A DNA stretch of 64,000 nucleotides from Spirochaetae bacterium HGW-Spirochaetae-2 (GTDB lineage Bacteria > Spirochaetota > Spirochaetia > Sphaerochaetales > Sphaerochaetaceae): positions 19,812-83,811 of the forward strand of contig PGXW01000008.1 of assembly GCA_002839355.1 (NCBI GenBank). The letters are read 5' to 3'. Of the stretch, positions 1-8,398 are shown in pieces (within the stretch, counting starts at the first letter, position 1; each line of letters opens with the position of its first letter). The position numbers were made by a program, and so were the translations under genes. The notes under the pieces were generated by a model that was not told where the DNA came from, did no database searches, and was given only the letters and a program-made list of their open reading frames with translations.

Positions 1-479
1 TCCTGAGCCGGATCGTAGAACATGTCGATGTGCTGGTGGGAAACGAGGAGGATCTACAGATGGGTCTGGCCCTCGAAGGTCCCAAGGTGGATAAGCATTC
101 CAAGCTCGACCCCTCGGTGTTCTTCGGCATGATGGAGACGGTGGCGAAACGCTTCCCCAACATCAAGGCTGTCGCGACCACGATGCGCGAGGTCCGCTCG
201 ACCAACCGCCACGACTGGAGTGCGGTATTGTGGCTCGACGGCCAGGCATACCAGGCCCCCACCTGTTCTCTGGACGTATATGACCGCGTCGGTGGTGGAG
301 ACGGATTCGCCGCGGGGCTGATCTACGGTCTGCTCTCGGGCAAGACTCCCGAGGAGGCATTGCGTCTCGGTTGGGCCCACGGAGCGCTGTTGACCACGTT
401 CCCCGGGGATACGACCATGGCTACCTTGGAACAGGTCGAGGCATTCGCCCAGGGCGGATCGGCACGGATACAACGCTAA
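1..479 (+). CDS. PfkB-family sugar kinase, C-terminal part (5' end outside window)
   Basis: This is the C-terminal half of a ribokinase/PfkB-type kinase, probably a 2-keto-3-deoxygluconate-type kinase. The frame is open from the left edge (LSRIVEHVDVLVGNEEDL) to TAA at 477-479, so the true start lies upstream. The motif DRVGGGDGFAAGLIYGLL matches PfkB signature 2, where the Asp is the catalytic base and the glycines form the anion hole. VDVLVGNEED is the usual segment before the ATP-binding half. It is followed after 30 bp by a zinc dehydrogenase and then a Gfo/Idh/MocA oxidoreductase on the same strand, which suggests a sugar-acid or polyol catabolic operon. The exact substrate cannot be read from the sequence. 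Confidence 0.85.
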   Translation, partial: LSRIVEHVDVLVGNEEDLQMGLALEGPKVDKHSKLDPSVFFGMMETVAKRFPNIKAVATTMREVRSTNRHDWSAVLWLDGQAYQAPTCSLDVYDRVGGGDGFAAGLIYGLLSGKTPEEALRLGWAHGALLTTFPGDTTMATLEQVEAFAQGGSARIQR

Positions 480-509
480 GAGATACGATAGTATAGGAGC
501 GACAAGCAT

Positions 510-1544
510 ATGAAAGCACTGGTGATGGAGAAATACAAGCATCTGACGTTCAAGGAGGTGCCCAAGCCTTCCGTCGCCGGTGCCCACGATGTATTGGTAC
601 GCGTGAGGGCCGCAGCGATCTGCGGCTCCGACGTCCATGGGTTCGACGGCAGTACCGGCCGACGCATTCCGCCGGTGATCATGGGACACGAGGCCTCCGG
701 CGATATCGTCGAGGTTGGCAGTGGCGTGACCACGGTCGCAGTCGGAGACCGGGTGACATTCGACTCCACGATATTCTGCGGAACGTGCCGGCATTGCCGC
801 GTGGGCGAAGTGAACCTCTGCGACAACCGCAAGGTGCTCGGAGTCTCCTGCGACGAATACCGCCAGGACGGGACCTTCGCCGAATATGTGCTGGTTCCCG
901 ACCATATCATCTACCCGCTTCCCGAAGGACTCTCGTATGTGGAGGCCGCCTTGGCCGAACCGGCCGCCGTGGCCGCCCATGCCTTGCGCATCACCCCGGT
1001 GGGACTGAACGATACGGTCGCGGTCGTGGGGACCGGTCTGATCGGCCTGTTGCTGATCCAGGTCCTGAAAGCCTCGACCAGCGGAAGGGTCATTGCCCTC
1101 GACACTGATGCGGGACGTCGCAAGACTGCCATGGAGTTCGGTGCCGATGCCGCTTTCGATCCGGCCGATCCGAATATGGCAGTATCGGTCGCCACAGCTG
1201 TGGGCACCGGCGGGATCGACCGGGTTTTTGAAGCAGTGGGTGCCACAGCTCCCATAAAGACAGCAATCTCGATTGTCCGCAAGGGTGGCTCGGTCACCCT
1301 GATCGGCAATGTCAGTCCGACCATAGAACTACCGTTGCAACCGGTGGTTACACGTCAGATCACCTTGTACGGCTCGTGCGCCATGGCCGGCGAATATCCG
1401 CTGGTCCTCGACCTCATGGCCCGCAAGAAGATCGATGTGATGCCGCTGGTCAGCGCCAACGCTCCCCTTTCGGAGGGTCAGCAGTGGTTCGAGCGACTCT
1501 ACGCACGTGAAGCCGGATTGCTCAAGGTCGTCTTGGAACCGTAG
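510..1544 (+). CDS. Zinc-dependent medium-chain alcohol/polyol dehydrogenase
   Basis: A 344-residue cytoplasmic NAD(P)-dependent dehydrogenase of the sorbitol/threonine dehydrogenase type. Catalytic zinc ligands are C38 and the GHE pair H60-E61. Structural zinc cysteines are C90, C93, C96 and C104. The Rossmann motif GTGLIG lies at about 174-179. Length and domain order (GroES-like, then Rossmann) are normal for the family. It sits between a PfkB kinase (30 bp upstream) and a Gfo/Idh/MocA oxidoreductase (9 bp downstream, with GTAGGAGG across the junction), so all three are probably co-transcribed. It probably oxidises a secondary alcohol of a sugar or sugar acid. The substrate is not determined. 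Confidence 0.9.
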   Translation: MKALVMEKYKHLTFKEVPKPSVAGAHDVLVRVRAAAICGSDVHGFDGSTGRRIPPVIMGHEASGDIVEVGSGVTTVAVGDRVTFDSTIFCGTCRHCRVGEVNLCDNRKVLGVSCDEYRQDGTFAEYVLVPDHIIYPLPEGLSYVEAALAEPAAVAAHALRITPVGLNDTVAVVGTGLIGLLLIQVLKASTSGRVIALDTDAGRRKTAMEFGADAAFDPADPNMAVSVATAVGTGGIDRVFEAVGATAPIKTAISIVRKGGSVTLIGNVSPTIELPLQPVVTRQITLYGSCAMAGEYPLVLDLMARKKIDVMPLVSANAPLSEGQQWFERLYAREAGLLKVVLEP

Positions 1545-1553
1545 GAGGATTAC

Positions 1554-2630
1554 ATGGATACGATTCGTTTCGGGTTGATGGGATACGGAAAGGTCGCCCA
1601 CTTGCATGCACAGGCCTTGCGCGAGGCGTTCGGCGGCCAATTGGTATCGGTTTGCGGACGGAACAGCGCCCGTCGCGACGAATTCGCCGCCAAGTGGAAT
1701 ATCGCCAGCAGGCAGACGGTCGCCGACATGGTGGAACTGGACCATATCGATGCGGTGATCATATCCACTCCCCACCCTCGCCACCACGACGATACCCTTG
1801 AGGCTTTTGCCGCCGGGTGCCATGTGTTGGTCGAAAAGCCCATGGCACTCACCGAGGCCGAATGCACCGATATGATCCTGGCCGGCGAACGGACGGGAAA
1901 ACTGTTGTCGGTGGTGAGCCAGCGCCGTTGGTATCCGTCGACCATGCGCATCCGCGAGGCGATCGACAGCGGCAAGCTCGGCAAACCGGCCCTTGCCCAA
2001 GTGGTCATCCTGGGCTGGCGTGACGAACAGTACTACAGCAGCGACCCGTGGCGCGGCAAATGGGATACCGAAGGCGGTGGCGTATGCATCAACCAGGCGC
2101 CCCACCAGTTCGATCTGCTGCACTGGTTCATGGGACCGGTCTCCCGTATCCAGGCCGAGTGGGACAATGTGAACCACCCCTATATCGAAGTCGAGGATTC
2201 CGCGGTCGCGACCGTCAGGTTCGCCAACGGAGGCATGGGTTCGATCCTGGTGAGCAACTCCCAGAAACCGGGAATCTATGCGAAGGTCCATGTGCATGGC
2301 TCCAGTGGTGCGTCGGTCGGTGTCCAAACCGATGGCGGTGCCATGTTCATTGCCGGAATGAGCGGTGTGGCCGAGCCACCGGTGAACGACTTGTGGACGA
2401 TTCCAGGCGAGGAGGCACTCCTTGCGGCTTTCAAGCAGCAGGACGAGGCCTTCTTCAAGACCGTGGATGCGACCACCTACTTCTTCGCCCGGCAGATCGA
2501 AGACTTGGTGCGCTCGATAAACGAAGGGTCCAGGCCGCTGGTCACCGGGGAAGACGGCAGGGAGACGGTTCGGATCATCGAAGGTATCTATCGTAGCGGA
2601 CGTACACACGAAGCGGTTGCTTTTTCTTGA
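1554..2630 (+). CDS. Gfo/Idh/MocA-family oxidoreductase
   Basis: A 358-residue NAD(P)-dependent sugar or inositol oxidoreductase. The N-terminal Rossmann fold begins GLMGYGKVAHLHA, and the family EKP motif lies at 94-96 (VEKPMALT). The second conserved block, GGGVCINQAPHQFDLLHW, carries the His and Asp that act in hydride transfer. AGGAGG lies just upstream of the ATG. It is the last gene of the operon that starts off-window. The kinase and dehydrogenase next to it suggest oxidation/epimerisation and phosphorylation of a sugar acid or polyol. The substrate is unknown. Confidence 0.88.
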   Translation: MDTIRFGLMGYGKVAHLHAQALREAFGGQLVSVCGRNSARRDEFAAKWNIASRQTVADMVELDHIDAVIISTPHPRHHDDTLEAFAAGCHVLVEKPMALTEAECTDMILAGERTGKLLSVVSQRRWYPSTMRIREAIDSGKLGKPALAQVVILGWRDEQYYSSDPWRGKWDTEGGGVCINQAPHQFDLLHWFMGPVSRIQAEWDNVNHPYIEVEDSAVATVRFANGGMGSILVSNSQKPGIYAKVHVHGSSGASVGVQTDGGAMFIAGMSGVAEPPVNDLWTIPGEEALLAAFKQQDEAFFKTVDATTYFFARQIEDLVRSINEGSRPLVTGEDGRETVRIIEGIYRSGRTHEAVAFS

Positions 2631-2664
2631 CGTACTCTCCACTTACCGCTAGAGTTCGGTTATA

Positions 2665-4209
2665 ATGGTGTATGTGAAAAGGTTTTTCCCTATTGTCCGT
2701 TTGCTTGTGCTGGTTGTCGGTGTGGCCCTCGTGTCATTCGGCTGCACCGCCATGGACCGTATCGTCATAGACGGCGAAGCCGCAGTACAGATGGCCAACA
2801 GGATCAACGACCAGTTGTTTGATCCCGAGGGTGCGTTGCGGGGCAATTCGGCTTCCAACATGCGTAACGGTGGCCATGTGCTGACCCACGACAATTCGTT
2901 GCTGTCAATCAACACCATGACGTTCGAGGACGGCTCGACTGTCCGGTATCTCCAGCGGCTTCCGGTCTCCCAGATCGGCAGCACCACCGCCCGCAACGAT
3001 ATCCTCGCACCCCTCGATGGTGTACTCGTCGGCATGCGCGGCAGGCATATCGTCTATATCGATGCCACCAGCGACAACAAGCTGTCCAGCCTGGACACAC
3101 AGACCTTCGAGGTCCAGCGGTTGCTCGATGCATCGGTCGAATCGGCCGACATGCTCGGAGACACGGTCTATGCGAGTACCTTGGGCGATTGGAACCTGTG
3201 GAGCATCCACCTGGTCGACGATACCGCGGGGCTCCAATTGGGAATCCCCCAACTGGTGTACAAGAATGCCGGAACCCTGGTCGGTGTCTCGCAGGGGATT
3301 GCCTATATGCTGGCAAATACCGGTGGGGCCTCGGTGATCAGACGTATCGACATTGTCAAGAAGATGATGGCGGGCCGTCTGGTCGGCGGTCCGTACGAGG
3401 ATATCCAGCTGGCCGGATCGTGGCTCTACTACAAGCAGGGGACGACGCTCATGCGCCAACAGCTTGTCGGGGGCTATCCCGAGAAGGCCTTCTACCAGGA
3501 TGTCGACGAATATGCCGTCTGGGGCCACTGGCTGGCTGCCACATGTACTGCCGGCGGGATATATGTCAGCCATCTGGATGGTTCCGGTCTTGCCAAGATT
3601 GTCTCCGATGGTGCCTCGGGCCTGCAAGTGCTCGACAACAAGGTCTTCTACCGCAATGCCAACGACAACGGGGCCGTGTATATCTTCGATTTGGTGGAGG
3701 GAACGCGATCGGCGTTGCTCGGACCGACGGTGACCGACGGTGGGCTGCAGTTCTCAACCATCCAGGGACCAGATAGGGCTCCGTTCGCCGCTGCCTTCAC
3801 ACCCTTTGTCACCGAGGTTGCCGACAAGCATTCCCTCGGGGACCAGTATTGGGGCAACTTGCAGGGAGAGGTGTTGTTTGTTGAAATTCCGGCCGATGGT
3901 TCGCCCCTGCTCTTCCACCGCCATAAGGACGATGCGTTCGCCCCAGAGCAGGTGGGTGCGTTGGTGGTGATATCGACGGTCCAGACGGTCCTGGGCCAAT
4001 ATACCGACGGTGGCATCGCCTACCGCCAAGATGCCGCCTTGACGCTGTTCGGTCCCAACAACGAGATGCCGTACCTCACCTGGATCGTGGAGGGTCGTCC
4101 CCCTTCGGAGATCAAGATCGGCAGTGGCGACCGCTATGGGATTCCCCTTCCCTGGGACCAAAAGGCGTTGGACCTGCGTGATCTGGTTCGATCGCGCCAA
4201 GGACGTTGA
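2665..4209 (+). CDS. Lipoprotein with probable beta-propeller repeats
   Basis: A 514-residue exported protein. A basic N terminus and hydrophobic stretch end in VSFGC with the lipidation cysteine at residue 27, so it should be anchored in a membrane. The remainder has repeated segments of the type LDTQTFEVQRLL, YLQRLPVSQ and IYVSHLDGSGLAKIV, typical of WD/DUF5050-like propellers. No catalytic motif is visible. The ATG at 2665 overlaps a TATAAT string, and the in-frame GTG at 2674 is an alternative start. It ends 5 bp from the convergent Crp/Fnr gene. The role is unknown. The propeller assignment is inference from repeat rhythm. Confidence 0.6.
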   Translation: MVYVKRFFPIVRLLVLVVGVALVSFGCTAMDRIVIDGEAAVQMANRINDQLFDPEGALRGNSASNMRNGGHVLTHDNSLLSINTMTFEDGSTVRYLQRLPVSQIGSTTARNDILAPLDGVLVGMRGRHIVYIDATSDNKLSSLDTQTFEVQRLLDASVESADMLGDTVYASTLGDWNLWSIHLVDDTAGLQLGIPQLVYKNAGTLVGVSQGIAYMLANTGGASVIRRIDIVKKMMAGRLVGGPYEDIQLAGSWLYYKQGTTLMRQQLVGGYPEKAFYQDVDEYAVWGHWLAATCTAGGIYVSHLDGSGLAKIVSDGASGLQVLDNKVFYRNANDNGAVYIFDLVEGTRSALLGPTVTDGGLQFSTIQGPDRAPFAAAFTPFVTEVADKHSLGDQYWGNLQGEVLFVEIPADGSPLLFHRHKDDAFAPEQVGALVVISTVQTVLGQYTDGGIAYRQDAALTLFGPNNEMPYLTWIVEGRPPSEIKIGSGDRYGIPLPWDQKALDLRDLVRSRQGR

Positions 4210-4214
4210 GGTTT

Positions 4215-4889
4215 CTACTGCAATGCCTTCTCATGCAACGTAAAGTGGTTGCGCTCACTGCTGATCAATCCCTCGTAGATCATGTTCGATATTTCCCGTG
4301 AGAGTGCGCTGCGGTTCACGCAGAGGTAGTCTGCCAGTTCGTCGCGGTTGAAGGGTATGTCGAATTCGTTCGACATCTTGTCCTGGCTTTGCCATGCCAG
4401 GAAGGTCAGCAGTTTGTCGCGCATGGTTCGTTGGGACAGGATGGTCAGCTTGCGGTTCATCATGAGGTTCCGGTCCGACAGGACGTTCATCATGTTCTCG
4501 ATCACCCGCGAGTGGAAGGAACATGCCCGTGTGCAGGGTGCGACGAGTTTGTGAAACTTCAGCAGCAGGATCTCGCTGTCGGTGTCCGCCATGACCGAGA
4601 CCGGACTCGATGCGGCCTTCTTGCTCGCCGCAACCTGGCCGAACAGTTGTCCCGGTCCCAGTTTCGCTGTGATCGAGCGGTTTCCGAGAAAGTCCTCGGT
4701 GATGATTTGCACCTGGCCTTGCAACACGATGCCGAGGTCCTCGGTCACGTCGGTTTCATGGATGATGAATTCCTTCGCTGCGTAGGTTTTCTTGCGTGCG
4801 TTCAGGCAATTGAGCATATGGGGAAGTTCTTCTGCGGTCAGTGAATTGAACAGCGGTGTCTGCATGAGCATGTGATTATATGGTTCCAT
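4215..4889 (-). CDS. Crp/Fnr-family transcriptional regulator
   Basis: A 224-residue regulator read from the ATG at 4889, which has AAGGAA about 6 bp upstream; longer readings would run through the tRNA gene and are rejected. The N-terminal part (about 15-120) is a cyclic-nucleotide-binding fold, with LGIVLQGQVQIITEDFLGN and a following GQLFGQVAA. The C-terminal helix-turn-helix is RDELADYLCVNRSALSREISNM, the Crp-family DNA-recognition unit. The two cysteines at PCTRAC are not the four-cysteine FNR iron-sulfur set, so the signal is unclear. It stands alone, convergent with the lipoprotein and divergent from tRNA-Val. Confidence 0.9.
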   Translation of the reverse strand: MEPYNHMLMQTPLFNSLTAEELPHMLNCLNARKKTYAAKEFIIHETDVTEDLGIVLQGQVQIITEDFLGNRSITAKLGPGQLFGQVAASKKAASSPVSVMADTDSEILLLKFHKLVAPCTRACSFHSRVIENMMNVLSDRNLMMNRKLTILSQRTMRDKLLTFLAWQSQDKMSNEFDIPFNRDELADYLCVNRSALSREISNMIYEGLISSERNHFTLHEKALQ

Positions 4890-5006
4890 GTTGTTTCCTT
4901 CTTTGTTGCAAAAGCAACACCATATGGAGATACTAGCGGTTTTCATTTTCTGTTTCAAGTCATATGGACAAAACAGTGATTTTCCCGTACCATGTTGCAA
5001 GTACAA

Positions 5007-5078
5007 GGGCGCGTAACTCAGCGGGAGAGTGCTACCTTCACACGGTAGAAGTCGTTGGTTCAAACCCAATCGCGCCCA
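5007..5078 (+). tRNA. tRNA-Val(CAC)
   Basis: A full cloverleaf can be drawn. The acceptor GGGCGCG (5007-5013) pairs with CGCGCCC (5071-5077), with discriminator A at 5078. The D arm is ACTC/GAGT. The anticodon stem CTACC/GGTAG encloses loop TTCACAC with anticodon CAC at 5039-5041, reading GUG valine codons. The T arm is GTTGG-TTCAAAC-CCAAT. CCA is not encoded. A terminator hairpin follows within 10 bp. Confidence 0.95.
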
Positions 5079-5084
5079 TCAAGC

Positions 5085-5114
5085 AACAACCAGTCGAACA
5101 GGCTGGTTGTTTTT
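5085..5114 (+). terminator. Rho-independent terminator of tRNA-Val
   Basis: AACAACCAG (5085-5093) pairs perfectly with CTGGTTGTT (5103-5111) around a 9-nt loop, followed by a T run. Its position directly after the tRNA supports the role. Confidence 0.85.
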
Positions 5115-5698
5115 GTCTAGGCATGTAACTGCTACTGTGTGAAGGTAGAAGTCTGATCAGGATCATGTCTAGGACACACTATGGGGGAAAAGGGAAAGCT
5201 GCACCAGCTCGCCTCCCTTCCCTACGCGCCTTTTAGCTTGGACATATAGATACCAGGTAGGAAATCCACGTTGCCCACGCAATTGGGCTTAATTTGGTGA
5301 TTGCTATGGGTTTTCAAGAAATGGGGTTCCATGTAGCGTTTCCAACTTAACCACATTGAGAAGATGTCTCCGTGGGAATTATGTGTGGCTGGCAGTTGCA
5401 AAGCACTTAGCGAGTTTCTATTGCTGGCAGGATTTACATCGACCATTGGCCGGAATTGCTTCAGAATAGTGGTCGGAATTGACCAGCGAAGTCATCTGAG
5501 CATAATCTTTCAAAGCAAAGCATCCAAAGGATACTTGCAATCGGTTGAAATCACCGTTTGAAGAACGTTTTTTGATAAATTCTTCAAAATTGTATCGATT
5601 CCTTTCTTCACATTGCGATAAATCACAAGGCTTGCACTGGAGATTTTTAAGAATTTCTAGATGATTCTTTGCTTTTACTTTATGGATAAAGCATTATA
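5115..5698. other. Gene-free scar region downstream of tRNA-Val
   Basis: No credible gene is seen. In order the region holds: an inverted copy of the tRNA anticodon arm (GTGTGAAGGTAG, 5136-5147) continuing as a direct repeat of GGTAGAAGTC; one minus-strand copy of the second repeat family (5181-5236); a decayed segment with two 11-bp direct repeats GG(C/T)CGGAATTG at 5448-5458 and 5471-5481, resembling multiple transposase-binding ends; and an AT-rich stretch up to the ROK gene. A 74-codon minus-strand reading at 5222-5446 has no recognisable protein and merges into the repeat. Confidence 0.6.
5181..5236 (-). repeat. Second repeat family, copy A
   Basis: Read on the minus strand it gives AGGCGCGTAGGG, GCGAGCTGG, GCAGC and CCCTTTTCCCCC in order. 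It shares these blocks and their spacing with the copies at 11543, 13246 and, in part, 26548. Confidence 0.7.
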
Positions 5699-6865
5699 CT
5701 ATGAAATTTCTTTCAATTTGAAGATTTGTTCCCATGCGGATTTTTCAGATAGTTTGGATTCATCCTGGGGTTGTTTGAATAATCGGTAGAGGAAAAGACA
5801 TGCGGCTCCGGTAGATACCTCGTTGTTGCCTTTGTTCGGTGATGCAAAAGCATACTTCGATTGTTGAGAAGCTAAAAATGTGTCCGATAATGATTCCTGC
5901 AACACCTCATGGATGACATCGACCTTCCCCTTGAGATCACCACCAAAAATAATCGCCTCCGGATCAAAAACCGACGCAATGGGGATGAGGTTGATTAGCA
6001 CTTCCTTTACCAAGTCCCTGAGAACCGTTTCATCATGCTGGATACCTGCTAGGCGGGATTGCGGAATGGATACCTGATTCCCGGTCTCGCAAGCCGTATT
6101 CCAATACACGCTGCGTAATTCTCCAGCCTGATTATGTGATCCGTGGATGACCCGGCCATCTATAACCACTCCCATGCCAATTCCCATTCCAGTATCCACC
6201 TGCTCATCTGGGTTGAATTTGGTGGTTCTTGCCAATAGATATAAAAAGGATGAGAATTTTCGGTTCCACGGTGGGAAAAGTTCGCCCCATGCGCATGCGT
6301 TGGCATCGTTTTCAACAAACACGGGATACCTGAAATGGTCGGCGACCTCTTTTTGAAAATCAAAATCGTTCAGCTGGAACACAAAAGACCGGTCAATACT
6401 ATTTCTTTTTGGGTCTATGATACCTGAAATTGCTATTACGGCACCAATTATAGGTATTCCCTTGGTTTGCATGCTGTGTTCCGATTGTTGGAGAATAGCC
6501 ATGCAATTGCGGGAGAATTGGTGGAAAGTGTATGGAAGCTCGTCCTCAAGGACCTGAACGACATGTCCATTCAGATCAAGAACGGTTGCAATATAGTTGG
6601 TCAAATGTATGGCAATGCCAATAGTATAGCCAAAATCTTCAATAATTTGCAGAATGATCGGAGGACGTCCCCCTTTACCGGTAGGCTCGACCCGCAGTTC
6701 CCGCAAGATTCCGTTTTTAATAAGTTCAGGCACAATTGTAGTGACGGTAGATCGATCGATATCAAGCTCTCTGGCCAAATCGATGCGGCTTATACCTTTG
6801 GTCTCATGGGTGATCTCGAGGATCCGCGCGATGTTTTTCTTTTTCTGATCTTGTTGATAACCCGT
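5699..6865 (-). CDS. ROK-family (NagC/XylR-like) transcriptional regulator with apparent ACG start
   Basis: A repressor-type ROK protein. The winged helix (KNIARILEITHETKGISRID, then LARELDIDRSTVT) is followed by an ROK sugar-binding domain containing FVENDANACAWGE and GSHNQAGEL. The usual zinc cysteine cluster of ROK kinases is absent. A start at the TTG at 6778 would cut the DNA-binding helix. The frame continues 29 codons upstream to an ACG at 6863-6865, preceded 6 nt away by AGGAG, with an in-frame TAG just before; no ATG, GTG or TTG lies between. I therefore place the start at the ACG, or infer a mutated ATG. It is divergent from a sugar ABC operon that it probably controls. Confidence 0.8.
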   Translation of the reverse strand, partial: TGYQQDQKKKNIARILEITHETKGISRIDLARELDIDRSTVTTIVPELIKNGILRELRVEPTGKGGRPPIILQIIEDFGYTIGIAIHLTNYIATVLDLNGHVVQVLEDELPYTFHQFSRNCMAILQQSEHSMQTKGIPIIGAVIAISGIIDPKRNSIDRSFVFQLNDFDFQKEVADHFRYPVFVENDANACAWGELFPPWNRKFSSFLYLLARTTKFNPDEQVDTGMGIGMGVVIDGRVIHGSHNQAGELRSVYWNTACETGNQVSIPQSRLAGIQHDETVLRDLVKEVLINLIPIASVFDPEAIIFGGDLKGKVDVIHEVLQESLSDTFLASQQSKYAFASPNKGNNEVSTGAACLFLYRLFKQPQDESKLSEKSAWEQIFKLKEIS

Positions 6866-6881
6866 ATACCGCTCCTATATC

Positions 6882-6983
6882 TCTACCGATAGGTATTGTT
6901 TTTTCAATCAACAATTATTGGGGGGATTTATCATTCAGTCAAGCATGTATGGTAAAAATTATTTTTCTTGACAAATCGGTAGA
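6882..6983. promoter_or_regulatory. Candidate ROK operator pair
   Basis: TCTACCGAT (6882-6890) and its exact inverted complement ATCGGTAGA (6975-6983) lie respectively in the leader of the ROK gene and in the -35/-10 spacer of the ABC operon promoter. This placement fits one regulator acting on both divergent units. Confidence 0.45.
6914..6942 (-). promoter_or_regulatory. Promoter of the ROK regulator
   Basis: On the minus strand TTGACT (6942-6937) and AATAAT (6919-6914) are separated by exactly 17 nt, about 50 bp upstream of the proposed start. Confidence 0.5.
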
Positions 6984-6995
6984 ACTGTTTAAAAT
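6968..6995 (+). promoter_or_regulatory. Promoter of the sugar ABC operon
   Basis: Consensus TTGACA (6968-6973) and TAAAAT (6990-6995) are 16 nt apart, about 60 bp upstream of the binding-protein ATG. The candidate ROK operator lies inside the spacer. Confidence 0.65.
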
Positions 6996-7056
6996 GATTG
7001 TTGTCACAACAAACAAAGCTTGTTGACTATCATGGATCACAAAAAAGGAGTGTAAA

Positions 7057-8307
7057 ATGAAAAGGATTCTTATCGCATTGGTGCTGTTATGTTCTTTCTC
7101 ACTATTGTTCGCGCAAGGAGGTACGGACAATAAGAAGATTTCTCCCAAAGAATTGCATCTGTTCCATTTTAAAGTGGATCAGATAGAAGAGTGGGAACTC
7201 ATCTCTAAGGAATACGCCAAAGTCGAGCCAGGTATTAAGCTGGTTATTGAGACCGTTGGTGGCGCTTCAGATTGGAATACCGCCTTGAAAACCAAATTCG
7301 CGGCAGGTAATGGACCTGATATTTTCATCGTCGATGGTCCGGCACTGGCAAAAACCTTCATGGAATACCTTACCGACCTTAGCGACCAAAGCTGGGCACC
7401 ACATGTGGTTGCATCGGCAAAAGCCCCGCTGACATTCGATGGAAAGCTGATGGGAATGCCATTCAATCTTGAAGGCTACGGCTTCATCTATAACAAACAG
7501 ATTTTCCGTGATGCCGGAATCTCCAAAGTTCCATCTACAGTGGCGGAGCTTCGCCAGGCAGCCGAAAAAATTCAAGCGATTGGCATCACCCCGTTCGGTA
7601 ATGGATATTCTGAATGGTGGGTGATAGGCATGCATCTCATGAATATTCCTTTCGCATTCCAATCCGACCCACAAGCCTTCTCCATTGCATTGGATGCAGG
7701 TTCCGCAACCATATATGAAAACGATATTTTCAAAAATTTTAAAGAACTGTTCGACCTTACCATTGAATACGGTAACAAGAATTCCCTTACTACGGACCAT
7801 AATGCGCAAATGTCCCTGTTCAATACAGGAAAAGTCGCCATGGTGCAACAGGGTAACTGGAAAGAAGGTGAAATCTATAGCGCTAACCCGAATGCAGACA
7901 TTGGACTATTGCCTATCCCTGTAAATAATGACGCAGATTTCTCGGGTAGAATTCCTGTCGGAGTCCCATTCTATTGGGTAGTGAACAATCAGTCGGCACT
8001 ACAGGATGATGCCAAGAAATTCCTTGAGTGGATGGTGACATCTGAATTCGGTCGAAGTTATATCACCGAGAAATTCGCATATATACCTGCCTTCGATAAT
8101 ATCGACTCGGTATCACTCGGAGGGTTGAGCCGCGATATCTTGGATTATGCCACACAGGGCAAGACAATCCCATGGTCTTTTACCACTTGGCACGATGGCA
8201 TGTATAATGAGTTCGCTGAACATACCCAAAAGTATGTTGCCGGAAGAATATCCTATGACGAAATGTTGGTGGCCATGCAAGCCTCATGGGAAAAACTCGC
8301 TAAATAA
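7057..8307 (+). CDS. Sugar ABC transporter substrate-binding protein (family 1)
   Basis: A 416-residue exported binding protein. The signal peptide MKRILIALVLLCSFSLLFAQ precedes the mature domain. Typical family-1 features follow: ELHLFHFKVDQIEEWELI at the start, KFAAGNGPDIFIVDG, the central LMGMPFNLEGYGFIYNKQIF hinge block, and AMVQQGNWKEGEI. AAGGAG lies 9 bp before the ATG. It is the first gene of an operon with two MalFG-type permeases and a Gfo/Idh/MocA oxidoreductase. No ATPase is encoded here, so a shared MsmK/UgpC-type ATPase elsewhere is likely. The sugar is not identifiable. Confidence 0.92.
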   Translation: MKRILIALVLLCSFSLLFAQGGTDNKKISPKELHLFHFKVDQIEEWELISKEYAKVEPGIKLVIETVGGASDWNTALKTKFAAGNGPDIFIVDGPALAKTFMEYLTDLSDQSWAPHVVASAKAPLTFDGKLMGMPFNLEGYGFIYNKQIFRDAGISKVPSTVAELRQAAEKIQAIGITPFGNGYSEWWVIGMHLMNIPFAFQSDPQAFSIALDAGSATIYENDIFKNFKELFDLTIEYGNKNSLTTDHNAQMSLFNTGKVAMVQQGNWKEGEIYSANPNADIGLLPIPVNNDADFSGRIPVGVPFYWVVNNQSALQDDAKKFLEWMVTSEFGRSYITEKFAYIPAFDNIDSVSLGGLSRDILDYATQGKTIPWSFTTWHDGMYNEFAEHTQKYVAGRISYDEMLVAMQASWEKLAK

Positions 8308-8398
8308 AATGTATCAATACCCCGGGGCAAGAACCGACCCCAAGGAGCGAGAATTTTTTCCTTGCGTTCACAACATTCGCTCGGGATTAAGCCCCATG

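Noticed and set aside
54..980. Long minus-strand open frames opposite the PfkB kinase and zinc dehydrogenase genes (also 1329-2642)
   Set aside because: They lie opposite clearly recognisable conserved proteins, show no domain of their own and reflect the codon pattern of GC-rich genes.
2661..2666. TATAAT as the -10 box of the lipoprotein gene
   Set aside because: It overlaps the ATG at 2665, so it can serve only if translation starts later; no good -35 box is at the right distance.
5222..5446. A 74-codon minus-strand gene
   Set aside because: No recognisable protein, no ribosome site, and its end runs into a dispersed repeat.
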